From contig NZ_PSNW01000003.1 in the NCBI RefSeq assembly GCF_002930645.1, forward strand, positions 248,001-312,000: DNA of 64,000 nt. Direction: 5' to 3'. The position numbers were made by a program, and so were the translations under genes. The notes beneath the pieces are model-generated. The model worked only from the letters and a program-made list of their open reading frames with translations, made no database searches and had not been told where the DNA came from. Below, one piece after another: positions 16,120 through 25,114 of the stretch (its first letter is position 1; each line of letters opens with the position of its first letter). Source of the stretch: Solimonas fluminis (GTDB taxonomy: Bacteria; Pseudomonadota; Gammaproteobacteria; Nevskiales; Nevskiaceae).

Positions 16120-16535
16120 AGCGCGCCGCCGCCCTCGCCTTCCTGGCCGGCCTGCTGTTCGGGGCCGGGCTGGTGATCTCCGGCATGGCGATGCCGCAGC
16201 GCGTGCTGGCCTTCCTGACCCTGGGCCCCGGCTGGGACCCTGCGCTGGTCGGCACCATGGGCGGCGCGCTGGCCGTGGCATTGCCCGGGTTCTGGCTGGC
16301 GCGCCGCCGCGGCGCGCCGCTGGCGGGCGGCAGCTTCGCCGCTCCCGGCCGTTCGGACATCGACCGGCGCCTGATCGGCGGTGCCGCGCTGTTCGGCCTC
16401 GGCTGGGGGTTGTCCGGTTACTGCCCCGGCCCGGTCATCGTCAGTGCCGGCCTGGGAAAAGCCTCCGCTTGGATCGCGCTCGCGGCCATGCTTGCCGGTG
16501 GTGCCCTGGTGCGCCGGTTCATGCCCGCGCCCTGA
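16116..16535 (+). CDS. YeeE/YedE-family sulfur transporter subunit (PmpB-like)
   Basis: 139 residues from a GTG start that overlaps the preceding stop. Hydrophobic helices and the second-half motif LFGLGWGLSGYCPGPVIVSAG, with its Cys in GYCPGP, identify the partner of the PmpA-like gene. Together they should move a reduced sulfur species across the inner membrane under control of the CsoR-family repressor. Confidence 0.87.
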   Translation: MKRAAALAFLAGLLFGAGLVISGMAMPQRVLAFLTLGPGWDPALVGTMGGALAVALPGFWLARRRGAPLAGGSFAAPGRSDIDRRLIGGAALFGLGWGLSGYCPGPVIVSAGLGKASAWIALAAMLAGGALVRRFMPAP

Positions 16536-16560
16536 GCTGGCGGCAGCTCGCAGCGCCTCT

Positions 16561-17028
16561 TCAGCGTCGGCGCGCCGCCCGGCGGCGCGGCTCCTTGCCG
16601 GATCTTCCGCCCGCATCGTCGAGGGAGTGCGTCCGCTTGATCGGGCCCTCCCGTTCGGCCCGCTCGCCCAACTGCCGGTAGAAGCGGTGCAGATGATCCA
16701 GTTCGCCTTCGTCGAGGTCCTCGACACCGATCAGGCGATTGCTGGCCTCATGATGGGAAGCCAGCAGTTCGTTGAGCTTCAGGTGCAGCGCCTCGGTCTG
16801 CTTGTTCTGCGAGTGCTGGATCAGGAAGACCATCAGGAAGGTCACGATCGTGGTGCCCGTGTTGATGGTCAGCTGCCATTTCTCCCCGAAGCCGAAGACC
16901 GGCCCCATGGCCGCCCAGAGCAGCACGGCGCCGGCGGCGATGGCAAAGGCGACCGAGCCGCCGAAGACGCGGTTGGCGCCGTCGGCAAAGCGATCGAACA
17001 ACTCAAGCCGCCTCAGGCGCCGGACCAT
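16561..17028 (-). CDS. Low-affinity iron permease-family membrane protein
   Basis: 155 residues. Two hydrophobic segments (FAIAAGAVLLWAAMGPVFGF and the region around TIVTFLMVFLIQHSQNKQ) carry the signature of the iron_permease family (PF04120). A hydrophilic, charged tail follows. The true substrate of bacterial members is poorly supported, so the name describes only the family. An upstream in-frame ATG at 17049 is possible. The downstream one was chosen because it begins with the family-like MVRRLRRLELFDRFA. Confidence 0.7.
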   Translation of the reverse strand: MVRRLRRLELFDRFADGANRVFGGSVAFAIAAGAVLLWAAMGPVFGFGEKWQLTINTGTTIVTFLMVFLIQHSQNKQTEALHLKLNELLASHHEASNRLIGVEDLDEGELDHLHRFYRQLGERAEREGPIKRTHSLDDAGGRSGKEPRRRAARRR

Positions 17029-17146
17029 GGCCGTGCTCCTCCGCCACATCGCCCTGCCCGCAGGCCTGCGCCTCCTGGCAGCTCGCCAGCAGTGCGGGCA
17101 GCAACGCGAGCACCAGGGTCATCGCACCACGCATCAACGATTCCAT
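17003..17146 (-). CDS. Small predicted lipoprotein
   Basis: 47 residues. The signal peptide MTLVLALLPALLASC ends in a perfect lipobox (L-A-S-C23). The mature part is only 25 residues (CQEAQACGQGDVAEEHGHGP), with a second Cys and two His. It overlaps the start of the iron permease-like gene by 26 nt in another frame. The start could be any of three Met codons. No family is recognised. It may be an entericidin-like small lipoprotein. Confidence 0.5.
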   Translation of the reverse strand: MESLMRGAMTLVLALLPALLASCQEAQACGQGDVAEEHGHGPAPEAA

Positions 17147-17433
17147 TTGCAGACATCCGGAGGCCAAACCCGGCCTGGCTATCGCCAGAGCCGTGCCAGC
17201 CTGCCCGCCATCGGCGGAAGACCGCCGGTCGCGGCGCAGGTAGCCGATTTTGCTTGGAGAAATGCCGGCTCCGGGAAGTGCCCGCAAGCCCGGCGAGGTG
17301 CCCCGCGCCTTGCACTCTGCATGAGGGCTAGGCGCCCATCTTGCGCATTCCGGCGCCACGGAGGCGTTTGCAGCGCCGCGCCCTGGGCACGCCGCTTGCG
17401 CGGTCCTGGGCCTGGTGAAATGGAGGAAATACG
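17147..17433. other. 287-nt intergenic region
   Basis: It separates divergent genes. The only clear element is the ribosome binding site TGGAGGAAAT just before the dehydrogenase ATG at 17434. No gene, repeat or strong promoter motif is visible. Confidence 0.5.
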
Positions 17434-18606
17434 ATGAAGGCCCTGGTCTACAACGGCGCCCACAACGTTCGCGTGGAAAACATGCCCGATCCACGCCTGC
17501 AGGAGCCGGACGACATCCTGCTGCGCGTGACCGCCACCGCCATCTGCGGCTGGGACCTGCACCTGTACCGGGGCAAGGTCCCGGGGATGAAGGAGGGCGA
17601 CATCCTGGGCCATGAATTCATGGGCATCGTGGAGGAGGTCGGCCCAGGCGTCAGCAGCCTCAGCGTCGGCGACCGCGTGGTGGTGCCCTTCACGATCGCC
17701 TGCGGCGAATGCTTCTTCTGCGAGAAGGAGCTCTATGCCGCCTGCGAAAGCACCAACCCCGGCCGGGGGGCCATCCTCAACAAGAAGAGCGCCACGCCCG
17801 GGGCCGGCCTGTTCGGCTACACGCATCTCTACGGCGGCTATCCCGGCGGCCAGGCGGAATTCGTGCGTGTTCCCAAGGCCAACGTCGGGCCATTGAGATT
17901 GCCCGAGGGCCTGCCGGACGAGGAGGTGCTGTTCCTTTCGGACATCCTCCCCACCGGCTACCAGGCCGCCCTGAACGCGGAGATCGGCCCCGGTTCCACC
18001 GTGGCGATCTTCGGCGCCGGCCCGGTGGGGCTGATGTCCGCCGCCTGTGCGCGCATGCTCGGCGCGGAGCGCATCTACATGGTGGACCACCACGAGTACC
18101 GGCTGCAGTTCGCCGCCTCGCAGTACGGCTGCATCCCGGTCAACTTCGACCGCATCGACGATCCGGCCGACCTGATCCTCCAGCAGACCGGAGGCCACGG
18201 CGCCGACGCCAGCATCGACGCCATCGGCTTCGAAGCCAAGGGAAGCACGGTGGAGACCGTCCTCACCACGCTGAAGCTGGAAGCGTCCAGCGGCGCGGCG
18301 CTGCGGCAGTGCATCGCGGCCACCCGGCGCGGCGGCGTGGTCAGCGTGCCCGGCGTCTACGCCGGCTTCATCCATGGCTTCCTGTTCGGCGATGCCTTCG
18401 ACAAGGGGCTGAGCTTCAGGATGGGCCAGACCCATGCACAGCGCTACATGCCCGAGCTGCTGCAGCTCATCCAGGAGGGCCGGCTCGAGCCGGCGGCGAT
18501 CATCACCCACCGCCTGCCGCTGGAAGAAGCCGTCCACGGCTACCAGGTCTTCGACAAGAAGCGGGAAGACTGCCGCAAGGTGGTCCTCACGCCCACCCGG
18601 CATTGA
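17434..18606 (+). CDS. Zinc-dependent alcohol/formaldehyde dehydrogenase family protein
   Basis: 390-residue medium-chain dehydrogenase. Catalytic zinc ligands are C38 ([10 protein letters not shown]) with H60-E61 (GHEFMG). Structural zinc ligands are C90, C93, C96 and C104. The NAD(P)-binding loop is [12 protein letters not shown]. The insert around residues 105-145 and the length resemble glutathione-independent formaldehyde dehydrogenase-like enzymes, but the substrate is not certain. First gene of a tight plus-strand operon with DUF421 and isochorismatase genes. Confidence 0.87.
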   Translation: MKALVYNGAHNVRVENMPDPRLQEPDDILLRVTATAICGWDLHLYRGKVPGMKEGDILGHEFMGIVEEVGPGVSSLSVGDRVVVPFTIACGECFFCEKELYAACESTNPGRGAILNKKSATPGAGLFGYTHLYGGYPGGQAEFVRVPKANVGPLRLPEGLPDEEVLFLSDILPTGYQAALNAEIGPGSTVAIFGAGPVGLMSAACARMLGAERIYMVDHHEYRLQFAASQYGCIPVNFDRIDDPADLILQQTGGHGADASIDAIGFEAKGSTVETVLTTLKLEASSGAALRQCIAATRRGGVVSVPGVYAGFIHGFLFGDAFDKGLSFRMGQTHAQRYMPELLQLIQEGRLEPAAIITHRLPLEEAVHGYQVFDKKREDCRKVVLTPTRH

Positions 18607-18608
18607 CC

Positions 18609-19118
18609 ATGTTCGAGGCGCTGCTGCAGACCGACCTGCGCGGCATGTTCCTGCCGGATGTCTCGCTGCTGGAAATCTTCCTGCGCGGCACGCTGATCTA
18701 CCTGGGCCTGTTCGTCCTGCTGCGCTGGTTCCGGCGTCCCACCGGCCAGCTCGGCATCGCCGACGTGCTGCTCATCACGCTGCTGGCCGACGCCTCGCAG
18801 AACGCCATGAGCGGGCCCTACGAATCGGTCAGTTCCGGCATCGGGCTGGTGCTGACGATCATGTTCTGGGACCAGGTCATCGACCGGCTCAGCTATCGCT
18901 GGCCGCGCCTGGCTCACTGGACGCAGCCGCCGCCGGTGGAACTGATCGCGGACGGGGTCGTCCACGAAGAGAACCTCGAGCGCCATCACATCAGCAGGGA
19001 CGAATTGCGCTGCCATCTGCGCCAGCATGGCGTCGACGACTTTGCCGCCGTGCACCGCTGCTTCCTGGAGAACACCGGGCACATCAGCGTCCTCAAGCGG
19101 GACGGCGGAGATACATGA
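18609..19118 (+). CDS. DUF421-family membrane protein
   Basis: 169 residues. Two to three membrane segments near the N-terminus and the family sequence FRRPTGQLGIADVLLITLLA. The C-terminal cytoplasmic part carries LIADGVVHEENLERHHISRD and ENTGHISVLKR, as in YetF/YcaP-type DUF421 proteins. It starts 2 nt after the dehydrogenase stop and ends in an ATGA overlap with the isochorismatase. Function is unknown. Members are frequently in stress loci. Confidence 0.85.
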   Translation: MFEALLQTDLRGMFLPDVSLLEIFLRGTLIYLGLFVLLRWFRRPTGQLGIADVLLITLLADASQNAMSGPYESVSSGIGLVLTIMFWDQVIDRLSYRWPRLAHWTQPPPVELIADGVVHEENLERHHISRDELRCHLRQHGVDDFAAVHRCFLENTGHISVLKRDGGDT

Positions 19119-19723
19119 GCAAGGGCCTGCCGTGGGGCCCCCTGCCGCCACGCAGCCTGCACCTCTGCATCGACATGCAGAACCTCTTCGCCCGCGGAGC
19201 CCCCTGGGAGACGCCCTGGCTGGAGCGCGTGCTGCCGCAGATACGGGAGCTCGCCTCACGCCATGCCCCGAGCACCATCTTCACCCGCTTCATGCCGCCG
19301 CAGCGGCCGGAACACGCTCGCGGCAGCTGGCGCCGCTACTACGAGCGCTGGCGCGATGTCACCCGCGACCGGGTCGATCCTGCGCTGCTGGAGCTGCTGC
19401 CGTCGCTGGCGGCGCTGGTGCCGCCGGCGACCGTGCTCGACAAGCCCTGCTATTCGCCCTTCGTCCACAGCGGCCTGCCCGCCCTGCTCCGCGAGCGGCA
19501 CGCCGAGGCCCTGGTGGTGAGCGGCGCCGAGACCGACGTCTGCGTGCTGGCGGCGGTGATGTCGGCGGTGGACCTGGGATACCGGGTCGTGGTGGTGGAA
19601 GACGCGGTCTGCAGCAGCAGCGATGCCACGCACGATGCACTGATGATGCTCTACCGGCAGCGGCTGGGTGCGCAGATCGAACTGGCCGATACGGAAACGG
19701 TGCTGGGCCAGTGGCCGTGCTAG
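19115..19723 (+). CDS. Isochorismatase-family cysteine hydrolase
   Basis: 202 residues with the complete catalytic triad of the family: D20 (LCIDMQN), K110 (LDKPCYSPF) and C143 (GAETDVCVLA). It would hydrolyse an amide, vinyl ether or similar bond. The natural substrate cannot be inferred. Start and previous stop overlap (ATGA). Confidence 0.87.
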   Translation: MSKGLPWGPLPPRSLHLCIDMQNLFARGAPWETPWLERVLPQIRELASRHAPSTIFTRFMPPQRPEHARGSWRRYYERWRDVTRDRVDPALLELLPSLAALVPPATVLDKPCYSPFVHSGLPALLRERHAEALVVSGAETDVCVLAAVMSAVDLGYRVVVVEDAVCSSSDATHDALMMLYRQRLGAQIELADTETVLGQWPC

Positions 19724-20262
19724 GGCGCCGCGGCACGGCGGGCCCGCCGCCATTCCTCGGCAAAGGGCGCCAGCGCGAACAGCAACCCCGCGGCCGCGAC
19801 CGCGCCGACGGCCCGCCAGTCGGGTGCCGGGTCCTTCCACGCCAGCGTGAAATCCGCCTCCCGGTCCGCTGCCGCCAGTGCCAGCCACTGATCCCGGTGC
19901 AGCAGGCCGACCAGTAGCAGCGCCGTCAGCGGCAGCACGTCGAGGAAGCCGTGCACGTGCTGCTCCAGCACCGAGATGCGGCGCCGGGGCGCCGCATAGC
20001 GGCTGTCCCAGACCGAGGTGGCCTGGTGCCCCAGCCAGAGGGCGGCGAGCATCAGCAGGACCAGGGCATTGATGCGCAGCAGCAGCACCGCCAGGATGCC
20101 CGCACCCACCTGCAGCAGCATCAGCAGGTGCAGGCGGGACTCACCGGGGCCGCTGGTATGCGCCAGGTCCGTGCGCCGGTGGCACCACCAGTCGAGCAGC
20201 CCCGCCAGCAGCCAGGCCGGCAGGATGCCCCAGGCGAGGACGGCGGTGATCGCGGCTTCCAT
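19720..20262 (-). CDS. Conserved inner-membrane protein of unknown function
   Basis: 180 residues with four to five hydrophobic helices. His-rich polar patches face the same side: LLDWWCHRRTDLAHTSG, ESRLHLL and LEQHVHGFLD. The His/Asp pattern might bind a metal, but I cannot name a characterised homologue. Last gene of a three-gene minus operon behind the SDR, with a 9-nt gap from the zinc-ribbon gene. Confidence 0.7.
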   Translation of the reverse strand: MEAAITAVLAWGILPAWLLAGLLDWWCHRRTDLAHTSGPGESRLHLLMLLQVGAGILAVLLLRINALVLLMLAALWLGHQATSVWDSRYAAPRRRISVLEQHVHGFLDVLPLTALLLVGLLHRDQWLALAAADREADFTLAWKDPAPDWRAVGAVAAAGLLFALAPFAEEWRRARRAAAP

Positions 20263-20271
20263 CGCCGCCGC

Positions 20272-20523
20272 TCAGGCTTCGTCGCCCTGCCCGCCCGGAG
20301 GATGGCCTTCGCAGGCGTCGCAGACGTAGCGATAGCGCGTCACCGGAAGCCCCGTGATGCGGTCTTCTTCCACCGCGGCATGCGCGGGTCGCATGGGCCG
20401 ATGACAGCGGGAGCAGACACGGACCAGGCTCATCCGGGCCCGGTCCGTCGCGCCGGCTGCGACGGCCATGCTGTGCCCGTGCAGGACCGCGTCGAGCCGG
20501 CGGAGCAGGCTCCCGGATCTCAT
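20272..20523 (-). CDS. Small zinc-ribbon-like protein
   Basis: 83 residues. Two CxxC pairs (VCSRCHRP and VCDACEGH), about 33 residues apart, suggest one structural zinc. The start at 20523 gives an ATGA overlap with the SDR stop. A later Met (MSLVRVCSRC, 20433) would leave only the ribbon. Function is unknown. It is part of the SDR operon. Confidence 0.6.
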   Translation of the reverse strand: MRSGSLLRRLDAVLHGHSMAVAAGATDRARMSLVRVCSRCHRPMRPAHAAVEEDRITGLPVTRYRYVCDACEGHPPGGQGDEA

Positions 20524-21326
20524 TGCCGCCTCCCGCCGGGACGGGGCTCATGCATCTTCTTCATCTGCTTTGCCGCCAGCGTGTCCGGCATCAGCTGCGC
20601 GGCCTTGTCCATGATCTTGTTCTGCCAGCCGCTCACCACGGCATTGCGGCCTTCCATCATGGCCTCGTAGCCGTCGCGGGCCACCTCGTCGGCCGGCCCC
20701 AGCTTGCCTTCCTGCACGAGCGCCGCCTCCTCGCCGTGCTCCTTGCGGAAGAAGTCGGTATCGGTGCCGCCGGGACGCAGGGCCGTGACCGTGACCTCCG
20801 TGCCTTCCAGTTCCTGCACCAGGGCCTGGGAGAAGTAGTAGACGAAGGCCTTGGTGCCGCCGTAGATCGCGGACCATGGCGCGGGATTCTTGCTCACCAT
20901 CGACGCGAGCTGCAGGATGCGCCCCTCGTTGCGGGCCAGCATATCGCGCAGGAACAGCTTGGTCAGCACGACCAGCGCATTGACGTTCAGCTGGATGATG
21001 CGCAGTTCCTGCTCCAGGTCGGTGTCGGCGAACTTGCAGTAGACGCCCTGGCCGGCGTCGTTGACCAGATAGTTCACGGTGATGCCGGCCCGGCGGACCC
21101 GGTCGTAGACCTCATGCGGCGCCTCCGGATCGAACAGGTCCGCGGCGATGACCAGGGTCTCGATGCCGCAGCTCCGTTCCAGATCTTGCGCAATGCGCTG
21201 GAGCTCGGCCTCGGACCGGGCGACCAGCACGAGGTTGTGCCCTTCCTGGGCGAACAGCTTCGCCAGCTCGTATCCGATCCCGCTGCTCGCGCCGGTGATC
21301 AGCGCTGTCTTTCCGCTCGATTCCAT
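20520..21326 (-). CDS. Short-chain dehydrogenase/reductase (DltE-like)
   Basis: 268 residues. NAD(P) motif TGASSGIG (11-18), NDAG (89-92), and catalytic S142, Y155 and K159 in IYGGTKAF. The long C-terminus fits the DltE/SDR-family oxidoreductases. A strong GGAGG lies 6 nt before the ATG. It heads an operon with the zinc-ribbon and membrane proteins. Substrate unknown. A long open frame extends the gene upstream but has no support. Confidence 0.87.
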   Translation of the reverse strand: MESSGKTALITGASSGIGYELAKLFAQEGHNLVLVARSEAELQRIAQDLERSCGIETLVIAADLFDPEAPHEVYDRVRRAGITVNYLVNDAGQGVYCKFADTDLEQELRIIQLNVNALVVLTKLFLRDMLARNEGRILQLASMVSKNPAPWSAIYGGTKAFVYYFSQALVQELEGTEVTVTALRPGGTDTDFFRKEHGEEAALVQEGKLGPADEVARDGYEAMMEGRNAVVSGWQNKIMDKAAQLMPDTLAAKQMKKMHEPRPGGRRQ

Positions 21327-21548
21327 CGTTGCCTCCTGGCATGTGCCGTCCGTGGCCCGGTAGAGCGGCAAGTGCCGTGCCCGGGCCGGGTACGGTGCTT
21401 GCCACCCGGCAGGTGCCGCCCGACACCAGGAACCGCGCATGACCTGCAAGACCGGAACGAATGCCGCCCCCGCCGCCCGAGGAGCCGCCGCGCGCCGCCC
21501 CCGGCCGCGGGCCGCCGAACCGTCCTCGCCTGTGCAATGGAGACCGTG

Positions 21549-23141
21549 ATGAAGACCGATTCCGGAACGACCGAGTCCCTGTGGATGCAGACCTCGCGCC
21601 TGCTCAAGGGAGAGCCCCTGCGCGAGGACCTGCACACCGACGTCTGCGTCGTCGGTGCCGGCATCACGGGCCTGACCACGGCCTATCTGCTGGCCTGCGA
21701 GAACCGGTCGGTGGTGGTGCTGGACGACGGCTCTATCGGAGGCGGCGAGACCGCGCGCACCAGCGGCCACCTCGCCACGGGCCTGGACGACCGCTATCAC
21801 CGGCTGGAGAAATACCATGGCGAAGCGGGTGCGAGGCTGGCGGCGGAGAGCCACGCCGAGGCGATCGACCGCATCGAGCAGATCTGCCGCAGCGAGAACA
21901 TCGATTGCGACTTCCGGCGCGTCGACGGCTATCTCTTCGTGCCCCCAGGGGAACCGGAGGACGAACTGTTCCGTGAAATGGAAGCGGCCCAGCGCGCCGG
22001 CCTGCATGACGTGGAGCTGCTGGCCCGGCTGCCGGTGGACTCCTACGATTTCGGTCCCGCGCTGCGCTTTCCACGGCAGGCACGCTTCCATGCCCTGCGC
22101 TACCTCAATGGCCTGGCCGCCTGCGTGATCGAGCGCGGCGGCCGCATCCATACGCAAAGCTTCGTGGGGCGCATCGAGGACGGCGAGCCGGTGCGCCTGG
22201 GCGTGATCGGCGGGCATACCGTGACGGCGACGGACGTGGTGGTGGCCACCAACAGCCCGGTGAACAACCTCTTCACGCCGCATACCAAGCAGGCGGCCTA
22301 CCGCAGCTACGTGATCACGCTGCGCATTCCTGCGGGCTGGCTGCCGGACCTGCTGGCCTGGGACACGCCCGATCCCTATCACTACCTGCGCAAGGCACGC
22401 AGCGACGACCCGGACTGGGACCTGCTGATCGTGGGCGGCGAGGATCACAAGACCGGCCAGCCCGAGGGGGCCGCCGACGCGCCCTTCCGCCGGCTGGAAC
22501 GCTGGACGCGGGAGCGCTTTCCGATGGCGCGCGAGCTGGTGGCGGCCTGGTCGGGCCAGATCGTCGAACCCATCGATGGCCTGGCCTATATCGGCCGCAA
22601 CCCTCACGACCAGCATGTCTACGTGGCCACCGGCGACTCCGGCAACGGCCTGACCCACGGCACCATCGCCGGCCTGCTGACCACCGACCTGATCCAGGGG
22701 CGCGACAATCCCTGGGCGCGGCTCTACGACCCGGCTCGCGTGCCGCTGCGCGCCGCCGGGGACTTCGCGCGCGAGAATCTCAACGTGGCCGCCCAGTATG
22801 CCGGCCTGTTCGCCGCCGGCGACGTGGCCGGCTCGGCGGAACTGCGCCCGGGACAGGGAGCGCTCCTGCGCCGGGGGCTGCAGAAGATCGCCGCCTACCG
22901 GGACGAGGAAGGGCTGCTGCACGAGCACTCCGCCATCTGTACCCATCTGGGCTGCGCCGTGGAGTGGAACGCGACGGAACAGACCTGGGATTGCCCCTGC
23001 CATGGCTCGCGCTTCGACAAGCGCGATGGACATGTGGTGAACGGCCCCGCCGCCAGCGGCCTGGTCAATGTCCTGGGGGATGAGCGTTGCGAGCGTCCGC
23101 CGCTGCCGGAGCGCGGCGCAGCCCGCCAGCCTCGCCGCTAG
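21549..23141 (+). CDS. FAD-dependent oxidoreductase with C-terminal Rieske [2Fe-2S] domain
   Basis: 530 residues. The N-terminal DAO-type FAD domain has VCVVGAGITGLTTAYLLA and a central ETARTSGHLA. The C-terminal Rieske domain (about 425-515) has C464-T-H466 and C482-P-C-H485. The protein is cytosolic, with no signal peptide. Such two-domain enzymes oxidise amino-acid-like or sugar substrates, but this one is not placed further. The ATG at 21549 is preferred over 21537 because GGAGA lies at a good distance before it. Confidence 0.87.
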   Translation: MKTDSGTTESLWMQTSRLLKGEPLREDLHTDVCVVGAGITGLTTAYLLACENRSVVVLDDGSIGGGETARTSGHLATGLDDRYHRLEKYHGEAGARLAAESHAEAIDRIEQICRSENIDCDFRRVDGYLFVPPGEPEDELFREMEAAQRAGLHDVELLARLPVDSYDFGPALRFPRQARFHALRYLNGLAACVIERGGRIHTQSFVGRIEDGEPVRLGVIGGHTVTATDVVVATNSPVNNLFTPHTKQAAYRSYVITLRIPAGWLPDLLAWDTPDPYHYLRKARSDDPDWDLLIVGGEDHKTGQPEGAADAPFRRLERWTRERFPMARELVAAWSGQIVEPIDGLAYIGRNPHDQHVYVATGDSGNGLTHGTIAGLLTTDLIQGRDNPWARLYDPARVPLRAAGDFARENLNVAAQYAGLFAAGDVAGSAELRPGQGALLRRGLQKIAAYRDEEGLLHEHSAICTHLGCAVEWNATEQTWDCPCHGSRFDKRDGHVVNGPAASGLVNVLGDERCERPPLPERGAARQPRR

Positions 23142-23164
23142 GGAGTGCCCGCCGCAGCGCGGAC

Positions 23165-23467
23165 TCAGGCCAGCGCGGGCCGCGCGCAGACCTCGTCGGT
23201 AATGGCGGCGATATGCTCGACCAGTTCACCGCGGAGCACGGCGGGGCCGTGGCCGTGCGCCTGCCAGCCCTCCGGCGAGGCCCAGTCGCGCATCAGGGCC
23301 TGCATGCGCCGCAGGCGCTCGGACAAGGCGCGGTGGTCGGGATAGGCCTCGTCGAACCGCTGGGCGATTCCGGCGGCCCGCTCGAGAATCGCCGGGCCGG
23401 CGCCAGGCTCGGCCTTGGCCATGCGGTACAGCTCGGCGCACAAGGATGCGGCTTCCTGCTCGTCCAT
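23165..23467 (-). CDS. 100-aa protein of unknown function (paralogue A)
   Basis: 100 residues, MDEQEAASLCAELYRMAKAE..., helical and acidic. Cys10 and Cys94 occupy the same positions as in the paralogue at 25838-26140, with which it shares the length, the start and the SERLR and ALxxDW segments. It has no signal peptide or membrane helix. No characterised family is recognised. Confidence 0.7.
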   Translation of the reverse strand: MDEQEAASLCAELYRMAKAEPGAGPAILERAAGIAQRFDEAYPDHRALSERLRRMQALMRDWASPEGWQAHGHGPAVLRGELVEHIAAITDEVCARPALA

Positions 23468-23750
23468 GTCGGCTCCCGTGAAGGCGGCTGGTCAAAATAT
23501 GCCCTCTGCCCCGCTTCGGTGGCAATAGGGCATTTCCTACAGGAAAGTCCTTGCCGCCTGCGGCGCTCGCAGCGCCTTACCCGCCCGAACGGCAATGACA
23601 AAGTCATATCTTTCAATGTCTTTTGCACGAAAAAATGCGGAATCCTGGGCAAAATCCGGTTCACCGTGAATTCACCGCCATCCGCCTAGCCTGAACCCAG
23701 CCGCTCCACCAACGCGCCGTCCCCGGCGCCCGCTGAAGGAGGTTAGGAAG

Positions 23751-24569
23751 ATGAAGAAGGCCCTGGCTGCCGCGATCGCCCGCCCCACCCTGCTGGCCAC
23801 GCTGGGAGAAACCCGCTGCATCGCCGAACTCAGCCGCTACCTGGCATTGTCCGAGCGCCGCCTGGTGGCCGATGCCCCCCGCGGCGATGGCCGCCCGATC
23901 CTGGTCATCCCGGGCTTCCTGTGCAGCGATCTTTCCACCTGGGCGCTGCGCCGCTTCCTGCGCAAGGTCGGCTACCGCAGCTTCTCGTGGAAGCAGGGCG
24001 TCAACTGGGGTCCCAAGCCTGGCGTGCGCACGCGGCTGCTGCACCGCGTGCACGAATTGCGCGACCGCTGCGGTGAACCGGTGACGATCATCGGCTGGAG
24101 CCTGGGGGGCTTCTATGCCCGCGAACTGGCCTGCATCCGCCCCGACCTGATCCGCGAGATCATCACGCTGGGCTCGCCGCTGCATGGCACGCCGCAGTCC
24201 ACGGCGGTGTGGAACGCCTTCCTCTGGCTCAACCGCAAGCACCTCCCCCAACTGGCCTGGGGCGACCTGCAGTTTCCGCTGCCCTACGAGGTTCCCTGCC
24301 TGTCGATCTTCAGCAAGGGCGACGGCATCGTGCCCTGGCAGTTCTGCGTGCCGCGCCGCGGGCACTGCGGCGATCGCCTCGAGGTCAAGGGCAGCCACAT
24401 CGGCCTGGTGGCCAACAGCGAGGTGATGCGCCTCCTGGGCCAGCATCTCGGCCGGCCCGCGCCGGGGCGACCGCCGCGGCTGGCCCCGCGCCGCCGGCCG
24501 CGCCGGCTGCGCGGAGACGGCAGCCCGCGTGCGCCGGGAAGAGCCCGCCGGGAACAGGCCGCCTCTTGA
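23751..24569 (+). CDS. Alpha/beta-hydrolase, lipase/acyltransferase-like
   Basis: 272 residues. Nucleophile S117 in IGWSLGGFYA, Asp191 in FSKGDGIVPW and His216 in KGSHIGLV form the triad. The oxyanion-side motif VIPGFLCSD matches the triacylglycerol lipase/PGAP1-like group. The last 40 residues are Arg/Pro-rich low-complexity sequence, which may be a spurious extension or a nucleic-acid-like tail. RBS GGAGG lies 9 nt upstream. Confidence 0.82.
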   Translation: MKKALAAAIARPTLLATLGETRCIAELSRYLALSERRLVADAPRGDGRPILVIPGFLCSDLSTWALRRFLRKVGYRSFSWKQGVNWGPKPGVRTRLLHRVHELRDRCGEPVTIIGWSLGGFYARELACIRPDLIREIITLGSPLHGTPQSTAVWNAFLWLNRKHLPQLAWGDLQFPLPYEVPCLSIFSKGDGIVPWQFCVPRRGHCGDRLEVKGSHIGLVANSEVMRLLGQHLGRPAPGRPPRLAPRRRPRRLRGDGSPRAPGRARREQAAS

Positions 24570-24664
24570 AAGCCGCGCGGTCATTCCCAGAATTTCTCTC
24601 ACCCGACCCGGTTCCCGGTGCCATGGAGCCGACTTCTGACTTGGCCGCTAATAAGGAGTAGCGC

Positions 24665-24880
24665 ATGAGCCAGAAAGCAGGATGCAGCACGGGCCTTAAC
24701 GAAGCGGCCCTCCAAGCCACGGTCCAGCGCCTGAGGGCGCAGGGTTACTACGAGGTCTCACATGCCGAAGACGCCTCGCTGCTGCAGCCCATGCAGTTCA
24801 TGCGACGGCGGGAGTCCGGCATGGGCCTCGGGGATCCGGACGAATCCATTTACTGGCAGGTGCTCTGGCGCGAAGGCTGA
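24665..24880 (+). CDS. Small protein of unknown function
   Basis: 71 residues, MSQKAGCSTGLNEAALQATV..., with a good ribosome binding site (AAGGAG, 6 nt before the ATG). Composition is ordinary for this genome and hydrophilic. No family is recognised. It overlaps the doubtful minus-strand frame at 24850-25107. Confidence 0.6.
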   Translation: MSQKAGCSTGLNEAALQATVQRLRAQGYYEVSHAEDASLLQPMQFMRRRESGMGLGDPDESIYWQVLWREG

Positions 24881-25107
24881 AGCGCGCCGTCCGCGGCACC
24901 CGGCTCCGCCCCCTCCGCGGGATGCTCGCGGACGACCGAATCGCCATCCCGGTCCGGACGGTCGCGACGGTAGTACGCCATGGAGCGCAGCCCGGCTTCG
25001 CGCCACTGGCGCCGCCCCCGTTCGCGCCGGTCCGACAGCGGCCGGGCACAGCCGCCGGGCCGTCTCGCAAGTCCCGCTGATTCGTCTGCAAGCATCCTGC
25101 GCTCCAT
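24850..25107 (-). CDS. Possible small protein with degenerate EF-hand/excalibur-like loop
   Basis: 85 codons. The segment RSMAYYRRDRPDRDGDSVVR resembles the DxDxDG calcium loop of excalibur domains, but the family cysteines would be Arg here. It is Arg-rich, third-position GC is moderately high, and no ribosome binding site is clear. It could be a decayed gene or chance. Confidence 0.3.
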   Translation of the reverse strand: MERRMLADESAGLARRPGGCARPLSDRRERGRRQWREAGLRSMAYYRRDRPDRDGDSVVREHPAEGAEPGAADGALQPSRQSTCQ

Positions 25108-25114
25108 GGTGGAT

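Noticed and set aside
21327-23033. Upstream extension of the SDR gene, giving an 837-aa minus-strand product
   Set aside because: The extra sequence is antisense to the FAD-Rieske gene. The SDR fold starts at 21326 with a good ribosome binding site.
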